The notes beneath the pieces were generated by a model. That model made no database searches. It had not been told where the DNA came from and saw nothing but the letters and a program-made list of their open reading frames with translations. Of a stretch of DNA of 32,598 bases, positions 1-10,542 are shown in pieces; the stretch's first letter is position 1, and every line of letters starts with the position of its first letter. The translations under genes were made by a program, and so were the position numbers. Origin of the DNA: Pezizomycotina sp. ARF18 (Eukaryota > Ascomycota); contig AZLU01000334.1 of assembly GCA_002224055.1 (NCBI GenBank), forward strand, positions 1 through 32,598. Direction: 5' to 3'.

Positions 1-3000
1 TATCTTAAGCCTAAATCTCTTAAGAAGCGATTATATATATACGGACTAATATAGTACTAGGCGTATTAATCTCTAGACCTAGTCTTCTATCTATATACTA
101 AGAAATAGGCTACCCCTATATCTTTATCTTAAAGTATAAACTAAGATCTCTTAAGTATCTTAACTTTATATTTATTAGATCTAGCTATTAATAGATTATT
201 AACGTAGATAATTATTATTAGCCGATAATTTACTAATAAATAAGCTATTATTAAGCTAATAAACTTTAAACTTTAATAATTAAAACTAAGGTAAGTTTTT
301 ATATTATTTTTAAGGTAACTATTTAAGATATAGAGTCTTTATTAACTAAACTAATCTATTAATTCCGCTCTCTTTAGAGGCTAACGATAATTCTTACTTT
401 AGTTTAGGTATAAGAAGGCCGTTATTATATCTATCTACTTATATTTAAGATTAAGCTAGGCTACTAATATAAAGAATAGCTTACTATTAATATCTTAGCT
501 ACTAATACGTATATCTTTATAATTAATCTTTTACTTTTATATAAAGTCTTAAGTAACTAGTCTCGACTTAAATATTATAATCTAACTAGTAATATCGCGC
601 TTATACTTAAATACCTATTTACTATCGACGATATTATCTTTAGAAGGATCTTAAGAATCTATAGATTTTTATACGTCTTATTTTTTAAAGATAGTTCTCG
701 ATCTATCGATATATACTATTTTTTATAGTTTATAGAGCTTATAGCCTCTTATAGATAAGTAGCTTAGTTTATCATATATACTATTAATCTTTATAGGCCT
801 TCTCTCTAAGGCGTATAGCTATTAGATCTTTACTTAATATTCTAGCCTATAGGTATCTTTATAGTTTAACTACTTAGATCTTATTTTATATTTAGGAAAT
901 ACGCTAATACTTTAGTTAATTATCGTAGATCTATCTTATAGTATCTATATAATTTTCTCTAAGAGTAATATTTTAGATCTTAGCTATAGACTAGCGTTAT
1001 TAAGATCTTCGCTTTTATTTTTATAATCTAGCTAATTAGGCTACTCTAGCGTAATTCTTATAGATATCTAATTAATAATTAGAAAGTTAAGTTTTAATTA
1101 TAATCTAGCGCCGTCGCTATTTTAAGTACTTTAAGAGGATCTTTATTATCTTCTATAAAGTTATATACTTTAAAGGTTAATTTAATTAAATCTAATATCT
1201 CTACGGATTAATACTTATAGATAATAGGATCTTAGACTTAGTAGATATTATAAGCCTCTAGGCTATAAAATATATTTCTTAGTAGTATTATCTAGCTTCT
1301 TTAAAGTTTACTATTAATATATACGTAATATAGTTTACTAAATATTCTAAAGTTTAAGATATTAGAAGTTTATTTCTATTTTCTTACGTATCGTCTATTT
1401 ATTATTTTTTAGTACCTTAAGCGGCCTTAATAGCGTATAGTTATAGATTAGATTATAATAATTTACCGCCTCTATCTATAGCTATAGCGGTAATTCTAAC
1501 GCGGCTAATATTATCTTTAATCTATAATAAAAATCTAATTAAGCTTTTAGGTACGCTATTTTATTAAGATATATATATACTAAGATATAGACTATAATCT
1601 CTATTTTATTATAGCGTCTATTAATTAAGGATATTTTTATCTCCGTTATATTAAGCTTAATAAGCTTAAGGTTTAACTAACGTTTAGCTATCTTAAGAGT
1701 ACTATTAAAGTATAAAGTATTATCTCTACTTTTATCTTTTATAAAGTAGATCTAGACTTTAACTATTCTCTTTAAGAAAGGTAATAAACTTATATCTCTT
1801 AAGGCTTTTATATACGCCTATTAGTAGAAATCTAAAGATTATCTCTATTAGCTTATACTTACCTAAATAGGTTTTTTAGTTTAATATAGCCTTTAATTTA
1901 ATAAGTCTATAGGCCTTATAGTTAATATAGTCTATAATCTCTACTATTTTTAATAATATAATAACGCTTTTATACTTAATTATTCGCTTAATATAATTTT
2001 ACCGAATAATCTAAGCGTTTATATACTTTTATATAGTAGCGAAGCTAAATCTTTTTATAGATATTATAATCTTATCTAAGATCTTTTATAGTCTATTTTA
2101 TAGTAGCTTTAATTTTAGTCTTAGTCTAGTTATCGTATATCTATTATTAGATTTTATTATATATTTTATCTTATCTACGCGAAATTAAAATAGGCTATAC
2201 TTTATCTTTAGAGTATATAGCGTATTTTTAAGTTTAATAAGACTACCGCTATACTTTTATTAAGCTTATAAATACTAAGCTAGTATAATAGCCTATAATA
2301 CTTCTCTATTATTAATTATAATATTTATAGCTTTAAGAGGGTTTATAGGTAAAGAATTTTTTATTATTATTATATAAGAAGATATACCAAGTCGAGGAAC
2401 TATTAGATTATTCTTTAAGAGCTAGTATCTTATATTAAGGTTTATACTATAAGGTCTAATGCCCCGTTATTACCGCTATTCTTCTTATCCTTTATATACT
2501 TTCTATAGTTAGCCCTCTTATATCTAATCTTATCGTAATAATAGTATTTACTTTTAAACTTATAAACCTTTTTATTATTTTTAGGTTTTACCTTAGCTAT
2601 TCTTTTTAAATAGCGTCTTATTATCTTTAGAACTAACGTCTCTAGTATATTATATTCTACGTTTTATCTTTTTAATAAGTAGTATTTTTTAAGTATATTA
2701 AGGGTTAGTTTCTTTACTATTAAATCTATTATTTATTAAAATTTTATAATAAATATCTCTTAGTCGCTATTAAGGTTATTATAGACGAGATTAATAGCCT
2801 CTATTATAGCTATATTATTTTTTAAGCCTATACCTAGCTCCGTCTTCTTTATTTTTTTTTATCTTAGTATTCTCCGTTAAGATTGAGCCTAATATTTTAT
2901 TATACATTCTAATAAGATGTCGATATTTTATATAAATTTTTAAATATTAACCTTATTTAAGTTAAATCTACCTTAGCTATTTTTTAATATAAGGTTTTAC

Positions 3001-3560
3001 TAATAGCGGTAATAGCGATATACGCTAAACTTAAGGTATTTTATATCTTATTCGCGCTACTATTAGTAGATTATAGATAAATACGTTAAATCTTTATCTC
3101 GTAGTAAGCTTTAATAATAGTATACGCCTTTAAGTTATTATCTTAATCTTTAGTATTTAGCTCTACGTTAGTTGTCGTAGCTTTAAGTAGTTTACTAATA
3201 ATATTTTAGACTTTATTATACTTAAAAAACGTAGTTATATATAACTTAATTGAGGTAGTTTATAAGATTAGCTTTTAGCTTTACCTCGTTAAACTTTAGT
3301 AAGAGAGATATCGTGAAGATATGTCGTTTAGGGAGATTAAGAAGTAAGTCTATACGTTTATTAAGATATATTATTAACCGGGCTTATAACCTGCTAGTAT
3401 AGATATATAGTATAATATCTAATAATATAGGATAGGATCGAACTTATAGATTTAACTATAGAACTAACTAGACTAACTAAAGGAATATACGATATATATA
3501 TAATAAATCGACGATACTATAATCTTAATATAATATATATAATCTACCTTAACGGCTCGT
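1..3560. repeat. RIP-saturated AT-rich repeat relic
   Basis: Reading by eye, bases 1-2387 contain almost no CpA or TpG steps; the one exception I found is TCAT near 771. TpA is very abundant and CpG (for example CGCG) is still present. That is the end product of CpA-to-TpA change on both strands, the hallmark of RIP. From about 2388 a few CA/TG steps return (near 2388, 2460, 2884, 2925, 3170, 3250 and 3312). The signal fades by about 3560, where normal-composition DNA begins. Every frame is full of TAA and TAG, so the original element cannot be named. Its length (over 3.5 kb, running off the left edge) suits a retrotransposon. No terminal repeats were recognised. Confidence 0.85.
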
Positions 3561-4954
3561 AGAGCCTTGTTGTTATAATCTCCCCGATATCTCTAGCTAA
3601 GATCTTGATATCTCAGCTGAAGTTCCTTATTCCTCAGCTATATAAGCATCACCTCGATGCCTATAGATTTGTCATGCCTCTTTAGCATGCCCAATAGCTA
3701 GCACGGTCTAAGACGGCTCACGAGTACAGCGTCGCATCTGTGGTTAACACCCTTAGCGGTACCATCGTGCATACTGAGACGGTTGCCGAGCTCAGAGACC
3801 TCATTCCCATGCAACTTTTCGCAGAATTTCAACTACATGACACCGTGGGACCCCTCTGGAGCAGTCAGACGGCTCCGTGACGACAAAGCACATTAAAACC
3901 CATCCGTCGCGCTATCGAAGAGCGAGTTGACAAAGTTTAGTGACGCTAGCAGTGGTCGAGGCGAAAGGGAGACCCTATACGAATACTCACTCGGAGGCAA
4001 GCTTCAAACCCTTGAGGATTCTTTCGGTGGCCAGCAAACCCGCAAATTTCACGCGCACGGTCGCTTGAGCCTTATGAAGGATTTTCCTTACCTCGTCGAC
4101 GTCAACAATGATAATCAAGGACGAATATCATCCGTCACGACCATGAAAGAGGCTTCCTCTCTTCAAAGACTGAAACTCAAATTACTTATGATGGTTTCGG
4201 TCCCCCGATAACACGGAAAATGCTGTGGGACGGCAAGCTGGCATGGCAGCTTGAGCAGAGCTACACCATTGCGGACTATGTTCACGAACGCCACCTGAGT
4301 GATAGCGATGGGGCAAAGCTACGGAGCGAGAATTATGACTATGATGAACTAGGTAAGCTTCAGAAGTACCATTGCGATAGTGATACAAAGGCACACGCTC
4401 AAGACCAAGTAGGTCGTAAGCTAGTGCAGCAGGAGTATGAATACGATAACATCCAGGTACATAACATACTGCGGATTAAATCCAAGTTCGCGGGTCTACA
4501 TGTACGAAAGTACACGAGATCCCACCCAGGTTACGGGCATATCGTACACTCACCCGAGCCGAGAGCCCTTGAAATTTTCGTACAAATATGCAGGCAAGGA
4601 AACAAGAGCCGAAGATCGGCGAGAGCTTAATTACGACGGCTCTGGACGATTGAAGGCAGTACGGGCGCGATGGGAAAACATCAAGATGTCTCAGTACCAT
4701 TATAACGGGTCCGAACTGGTGGGGCAGACCTACGATGGTACCCTCCATCGCCTCTACCACGAATCGGATTCTCTAGTCGAAGAATCTACAGCAGGCTCGC
4801 AAAGCGATGCTTGATGTTGGGTGGCACTGCATAGGCTGCTATGAGATAGATAGACAGGGCAAGGGGAGGAAGAACTGTAAGCTGGTGGGAACAAACATGA
4901 GCGGGACGGTAACATCTATTTTTCGACGCCAACACTAAGGCCGAAACTACTTTC

Positions 4955-5110
4955 GCGTACACGCCTTTCGGAGATCGCTCCGGAAGCGGCCCCAGCGATT
5001 TCCCCATGGGGTTCAACGGTGAGCGACGCCATCCGGTGACGGAAACTACCTGCTGGGCGGGTACCGGCGTATGACCCCGTAAACCGGATCGACCCGACGG
5101 GCCACTTTAC
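4955..5110 (+). other. RHS core signature with internal gap
   Basis: Within the RHS gene the conserved YTPFGDR-type motif (about 4957), the GFNGER motif (about 5009) and the closing RIDPTGH motif (about 5086) are all readable, with frame changes between them. The family normally has roughly two dozen residues between the tyrosine/arginine-rich step and the closing DPxG motif. Here the two are nearly adjacent, around GACCCCGTAAAC at about 5074. This is the self-cleavage region in RHS proteins, so the gap would be expected to disturb release of the C-terminal domain. Confidence 0.6.
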
Positions 5111-5600
5111 GGCGTCGGAATACTGACCGGCGGCGCAGGATTCGCTATCGCGCTCGGCGTGGGTGTTGTAGCCGGGGCTGTTTCGGACATGATGACTGGA
5201 GCGGCATACGACCTCGCCAGCTGGAAGATCTCAACGCTGAAGAGCATGGGCATGGACGCTGCCGTTGGTGCTCTAGGAGCCTGGGAGGCGAGGTTGGAGG
5301 CAGATTGCTTGGTGCACGCATGACGGCCCTCGGCGCAGTCTGGGAAACGTTTTCTCCAAAACTGGAAGCTACGGTGTTGCCGCTGCCGCCGCCGCTGCAG
5401 GGCTCGTTCGCTCTGATGGAAAGATCATCGGCGAAGGCCTCGACCTCTCTATAAAAGAAGGAAGTCATTTGGGTAAGACTTTACGAGGCACCCCCACGAC
5501 GGTCTAACTTCGACAGTCTTCGACGGCGTCGGAGGCGACCTTAAACATATGGGTCTCATAATGCACATGGGCGCCAGGGCACCTACAACGGAGAACTTCG

Positions 5601-6008
5601 TTGGTGATCGTGGAAACCGCGACAGCCAGCGTCGACACACATGCGTTCGGCCTGGGATGCCATCTAGCACGATATTCTGCCAGCTTACACGAAATCAGCT
5701 ATTCGCAAGCTGGGGACGGAATTGGGTTGCTCTTTGGCCCGAGGACTAAGCTCGCGGCTTTTGCTTGCCATAGGGCAGAGAGTATAGCCGGGGTTGAGAG
5801 ATCATCCGCCGGAGAGCTCCTACATATATCGACCGGCTTCAGGGTTAGAGCCTTTGCCGGGTCAATAGTGCCGCGGACTGCAAATGGCGGCGTGTGCCCT
5901 GCTGGCCTCCATTATTCATACTGGTACCCAGATCTGATCAGGAGGCTATGGCAACATTTCTACAGACACGCCTTCGAAATTAACAGGACGGTCCATTTTG
6001 CTTTATAG
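5601..6008 (+). pseudogene. Likely C-terminal domain of the RHS gene
   Basis: A 135-codon open frame with GC-rich codon use continues the RHS gene downstream of its hydrophobic stretch. It reads an AFACHRAE motif after a short hydrophobic strand, then a TGFRVRAFAG segment. The order (hydrophobic strand, Cys/His-containing turn, then TG.xVxAF.G) resembles caspase-like or CHAT/DUF4347-type folds, where a His and a Cys form the dyad. That is inference from pattern only. No ATG with a fungal context precedes it, so it is best seen as part of the upstream gene, not an independent gene. It ends at a TAG at 6006-6008. Confidence 0.4.
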
Positions 6009-8095
6009 GGTGCACTGGTGGAGCTAATTTCAGGAGAATTCCTAAGTAACACGAATCATGTTAAAGGTCCAAGGCTCTCTTCCTCTTAATTGCTTTTTCT
6101 TTTCTCTATAAGAATTATTTTATACAATTTCTTATAATTATATTAATATCGTAGATGTTTTCATTTAAGCATTTTTAAACCCCTTAAAAAATGGTAAGAA
6201 AATGCTTGTAAAAGTATGGTACGAAAGCGAGAATCAGAAAACATGCTTGCGAAATCTAGGTCAATAGAAATCTCTACGTCCCATACCCACTCAAATCCTT
6301 CTCCATAACCTCCATTCTCAAATTCTTCAAACTCTTGCATTTTTTTTTGTGATTAATCTCTTAGAGACCGTCAAGGTCGTACATACCATTTACTCGTAAA
6401 GCTAAATTTAACGTTGTTTAGGTGCTAGTTGATTGTTCCCCGTCTATGTATTCTTAATAGGGGATCGTTGTAATCTACATAGCAGCCAGATGTGTATGGT
6501 GCACAAGCTTTGGCCAAGAGACTGGCTTTGAGCCAAGAGACTTTTAAAAGTCTCTTGGCCCAAAGCTTGTCCTTTTCACCGAAGTAGCAGAGGTTGTCTC
6601 GATCTATCATCATCTCTCTGAAGCCATTGTATTCATTTGCACGAGCTTGTTGAATTTGTGGATTTGTAGACGTCGACTGATGTTGCAGATTCTCAAACTT
6701 GCTCTGCTTAGATTACATGTCCGTCTCGAGATCATTTCAAATGTAAAAACCTAATCTTTTTCGTCCCGGCCGTTGCTCGCGCAGTAATGATAAAGCAGGA
6801 AATCGAAAGCTCCGAGTGTATGTTACTCGAAAACTTGTTTTATCTAATAATGGGTTTTCTTTCTTTTCTGCTTCTTTAACTTATATAATCGATAAATCTA
6901 ATTTCCTCCTTATACTTTTTAATAGATTTCTTTTATTTTCTACATTTATTATTTTTGTGTAATTCAAGTTTAAATATCATTTTTTGGTATTTTAAACTTC
7001 ATATATTTACAGTTATAAATCTTAATAAATATTATTCTTAAGCTTATGCTTAAGGATTATATATATACTAAGTATTTGTTATTCAAGTATTTAAAAAAGT
7101 GTAGAATATTGGATATAGCCTATTACTTCTTTTCTTACTATGCAACATAATTATTTTTACATATGAAGTGCCATAGTAGTACGCCACCATTGTTACTATT
7201 CTCAAAGAAATCCGAGTCTAGGCCTAAAGAAAAATGTTCCAACGATACATCCTATTTTTGGCTTGCCCTTATGGCGAATCGGATCGAAGAGATATAGCAC
7301 GCCGCCATGTCGTTGAGGATTCCGCGTTTCACGATCGATATTCACTCGACTTCCTAAAAGACTAATAAGCTAATGACATTTCCTTATAACGCTTCTCAAG
7401 GAATGAAAGTTATTCTTTTGATAATCAAGATAGGGATTAATGCTAAAGTGTAGATAGAGGGTGACGCCTTGCTTGCCAGCAAAGATAAAACGTTCACGTC
7501 GGTAGAAGAGGGGCCTTGTATCATAGAACTCTCCGGGCCAGACCTGTATCGAAAATGCCTGCATCAATCACCTGCCTCCAATCCCGTTCCAAGGGCCGTC
7601 AAGCCGTACCGACACTCTTGGATATTAGGCTTGTTCAATTGGAAAGGTGGCATGTCGCTTCTGTCGCAAGTCAGACCGGCTTCATAATACTGAAAGAAAG
7701 GCCAATGCTTCGGTTACGTCCTGTAAGCTTTTGGTTGACTCTTATTGTTACAAGTTATCCACAAGAATAATCTTCATAAAAAGATACAAAAGCCCCTTTG
7801 AAACGGAAGCTTAATCCTATAATAAGCATACATAATACTAATATACTTGAAAATTATAAATATATAGCTTACTTCGATCTAGTTACAACATCGATTCTAC
7901 AAAAAAAAAAAATCTACCTCCTTCTAGGCTGTCAAAACCTTGCTAGTTTGTATCGTCAGAGCTATCTTCCACGGTCCATCGAAACATTTACATTCAAGAA
8001 AATATGTGTCAGAGATGGATGGTCTTTCTTTCCTGCCCTTGTAGCAGCCCTCGGGCCACATAGCCCGCTACCACAGCGTTACGGATCCGTGGCTC
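6009..8095. other. Gene-poor spacer
   Basis: Composition alternates between ordinary DNA and AT-rich patches (6060-6180, 6830-7130). Short frames exist (for example 7370-7770 on both strands) but none shows a domain, a signal peptide or consistent codon use. The only strong structure is the inverted repeat at 6503-6570. CA and TG steps are common, so this is not saturated RIP DNA. Confidence 0.5.
6503..6570. repeat. Nested inverted repeat / palindrome
   Basis: Arms at 6503-6523 and 6549-6570 are reverse complements over about 21 bases, with one extra C in the right arm. Inside, 6532-6559 is a perfect 28-base palindrome whose half is GCCAAGAGACTTTT. The decamer CCAAGAGACT therefore occurs three times (twice +, once -), giving two alternative hairpins that share the right arm. 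No poly-T run suggests a Pol III terminator, and no element boundary or target duplication was recognised. Confidence 0.85.
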
Positions 8096-8551
8096 ATGAG
8101 CAGAAACTCAGCAAGCCCGACCCACAGAAATGCTACCGCAAAACCGCCTGCAAGTAATACTGCTCGGCAGCAAGTATAATATGTCAGCGACGAGGACGAT
8201 GCGCACTACTTCCCCTGCGACTGTCGCTTTTGCGATTTCTTAAAACAGATTGCGAAGCATACTTGGAGATTGCTAGACGAACGAGTTCAAGCGCAGGAGT
8301 ACCCAGAGTTTGATGATATTTTAATGGCTTAAGAATAACTTGAACCAGTTTTTTCACTTGTTCCACGAGCAAACATCATCAGATTACCGATGGCCAGTTT
8401 ATCGTGATGCCTTGGTACTTAACAAACCAAGCGACATGAGTAAGATAAGATTGTTGCCCGATTATTCCGAGCGACCGTACTGTGTTCTTGAGAACCGCAA
8501 ATCTTATTGGAAGATTACTAACTCGACAACGTCGCAAGAAAAGGAGAAATA
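8096..8551 (+). pseudogene. Decayed or misread unknown ORF
   Basis: From an ATG at 8096 one frame reads on to 8329, with a single in-frame TAA at 8177-8179 before a credible acidic and Cys-rich stretch (SDEDDAHYFPCDCRFCDFL). It stops at 8330. Shifting by one base there continues into a 70-codon frame that starts LNQFFHLFHEQ and ends at a TAA at 8550-8552. The two halves join as a plausible helical segment, so a one-base change is likely. The CxCxxC cluster could bind metal, but no family is recognised. Product would be about 150 residues. Nothing indicates a promoter, and neighbours give no hint of function. Confidence 0.4.
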
Positions 8552-8710
8552 ACAAGCCTGAATTTCAATAATACGCTCATTTTATCAAGTTAACTATGTT
8601 TTATCACTTTTATATTACCTGTAATGAATGAGTGTAGTTCTTTCAAAATGTTAAGTGTATTATGTATAGTTTAACTTTTTCGAATTTAGTGTTGCTTTCG
8701 AGGTTTTCGA

Positions 8711-9277
8711 CTATGACTGGCTTGCCATGGCCGTGATAAAAATCTTGAACTCAAAGTCCTTGCAATCTTCGTCTTTGGCTTTATACAGCTCAGACTCGAT
8801 CGAGCCGCCTTCCTGTCCCGCCTGGTTGTAGCCTTCCTCGGTACTGTCCGATTTAGTCACGCCGGCCTTATAAGTGCGGCCTCCGGGTTCGTGAAGCCCT
8901 AGAAACAACCAACGTCAGCTTCCACTTCAGAAATAGAGTTCCCGTAGAGAAATATACCAGGGATTGCAAAGGTAACTTACGATAGCAAAGTTAAATGTAT
9001 GCTCCTTATCGACGTAAATCTTGTACGACTGTCCGCCGGAGACACCATTCATGACGGTGTTGTCTCCGTTGCAGCAGGTGAAAGTAGCCAGCGAGAACGG
9101 GCTAACGTGGCCGGGGTGGTTCTCGTAGCGACCGGAGTCGAAGTACGACTCGTTGGTGCTGATCTCGAAGTCGGTTTGGTTGCGGATTGCGCACTGGAGC
9201 CAGCGGTGCTTGTCGCTGACGGCGCCTTTGACGGCGCCTTTGACGGGGGGCTCCTTTGCTTCCTGGGTCTTGATGGT
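8711..9277 (-). CDS. Small single-domain protein, actinoporin/cytolysin-like fold possible; start codon not visible
   Basis: Exon 1 (about 9277 to 8981) is an uninterrupted frame including HRWLQCAIRNQ, SYFDSGRYEN and NGVSGGQSYKIY. It is followed by a canonical intron (8980-8899, GTAAGT...CTAG) and exon 2, which opens as GFTNP. Near 8880 the frame then shifts by one base (a GAGGCC where GAGGGCC would keep frame) into a 60-codon tail ending at TAG 8711-8713. The SG...P pattern followed by a GxSGG step and a GFTNP strand recalls small beta-sandwich membrane-binding proteins such as actinoporin-like cytolysins; this is a weak resemblance, not an identification. There is no signal peptide. No ATG exists on this strand between about 9065 and 9534, and a stop lies just upstream of ATC 9274. 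A duplicated GGCGCCGTCAAA unit sits at the N-terminus. Confidence 0.6.
8899..8980 (-). other. Intron of the 8711-9277 gene
   Basis: The donor GTAAGTTACC begins at 8980 and the acceptor TTTCTAG ends at 8899. It is 82 bases long, phase 0, between GCT-ATC and GGC-TTC codons. Size and borders are typical of Pezizomycotina introns. Confidence 0.75.
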
Positions 9278-9469
9278 AAGAGAAGAAAAATGTTAGCTTT
9301 GACGAACTCTGGGACGGTTATCTGGATGGATTTGGAAAGAAAAGAAGGTGAAGTTCAACGGATTGGGCTTTTCTCAAAGAGAGATGCTGGTTCAAAGGTG
9401 GCCTTGATGTGAATGGATATGAAGCTGAGGTTTTGATGGCCTGTTTTCTTTCAATCAAAGAGGCAGCAA

Positions 9470-9490
9470 GAGCTCGTATTTATAACACCT
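9470..9490 (-). promoter_or_regulatory. TATA-like box upstream of the 8711-9277 gene
   Basis: On the minus strand the sequence reads GGTGTTATAAATACGAGCTC, with a good TATAAATA about 200 bases before the first readable codon. The following leader is pyrimidine-rich (TTCACCTTCTTTTCTTTCC), as in many fungal 5' leaders. It supports a real transcription unit despite the missing ATG. Confidence 0.5.
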
Positions 9491-10542
9491 TTCTCCTATG
9501 AAGGCCTCCGATACCAAATAATGTCATAAGTGTATATCAATATTTCTTCGCTGTGTAACCCCACAAACCCTCAGCGTAGGCTTCGGATCGACCGTACCAG
9601 CGTCCAGTCAACGTGAATCACTTGCAAAGACTACGAAAGGCTGATAATGATAAACTTATTACACTTAGCTAGACTATCATTACGCTAGCCGCTCGATTGC
9701 CGACCGAGAACCCTCATGTCCGTCCAGGAAATCTGTTGAGAGAATTCTATTCGATGATAATGAGCATTCGGAAAGATAGACCTTGGGATTTACCACTAAG
9801 AATTTCTTCCAACACGGGGTTCTACATTAGTAGTGTGTTTAGTAGTGTTTACTACTCGGAGGCGGTCTAACACTCATCGAGGTCTAGATGGTAGTTTTTG
9901 AGACCTGGATTGGAATTTTGACCGCATGTACATGATTTTGGCGCGGGTTTTCTTCGCGGACCGCGACGTTAAATTCCGGACATCCGTTTGCGGCATGGAG
10001 TTCTGATCGATGGTATATGTTGACTGCATAAGTATGCGGGGTCTGGGATGGGAAGACGCCATTGAGGGGTTTAGTAGTCACCTAGGATTACAAGCTGTCG
10101 ATTCAGAGAAAAAGATCGTTGGATGATCCTGTTTCTCTCAGTAAACAGAGCTACTCATTCTTTCCAGTCGCACATGCGTTTCTAGGTTTCAAGGGAGTAC
10201 ATGACCATTTCAATACCTTTTCGATATTAGTGTTGTGTAAGGACTAAAGAGGAATTACGTTTATCTATTTCTCACGGGACTTCCAAGGAGTTTGTTCGAC
10301 AAATTGAATTCGTTGTATAGCTATCATTAAGTATTCACTCTATTACATAATTAGGAATTGTAAGGGCCCAGTGATGTGATGTTGAAATCCAAAGGGGAGA
10401 CAATCTAACGAAAAAGGGAACAACCAAACTACCAAGCTGAGATCGATAATATGGAATAATTGCATATAAGGGAAATATTGCAATATATCGCGTAGGGAGA
10501 ATTAGCTTCGCTTCAGCGTCCCAAGATCCGTGATTGTAGGAT
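9491..10542. other. Intergenic region
   Basis: It lies between the promoter of the small minus-strand gene and the 3' end of the tandem-repeat gene. Short frames near 9874-10081 lack codon bias or motifs. No repeat, RNA gene or terminator was recognised. Confidence 0.5.

Larger units (their letters stand above)
3700..6008 (+). pseudogene. RHS/YD-repeat (Tc toxin C-like) gene, 3' part, broken
   Basis: Three frames in turn carry YD-type repeat motifs: YEYSLGGK near 3980, YDYDELGK near 4336, YEYDN near 4437 and YDGSGR near 4632. They are followed by an RHS-core signature (4955-5110) and then a Gly/Ala-rich hydrophobic stretch (5112-5270). In this family the YD repeats form a beta-cage shell around a variable C-terminal toxic domain released after the core. 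Such genes are bacterial (RHS, TcC) and known as occasional transfers in fungi. Here the N-terminal half is absent; the identifiable part starts about 140 bases after the RIP block. Multiple frame changes, and a gap inside the core, mean no intact product can be read. No intron was recognised. The downstream 5601-6008 frame (135 codons) is probably the C-terminal domain. Broken status may be partly assembly error. Confidence 0.72.

Noticed and set aside
7370-7770. Overlapping ORFs on both strands
   Set aside because: No domain, no signal peptide, no start context, and frames on both strands are equally long, as expected by chance.
8999-9412. 137-codon plus-strand ORF
   Set aside because: It is antisense to the spliced minus-strand gene with TATA box and consensus intron; its Val/Ala/Asp-rich content is a shadow of that gene's codon use.
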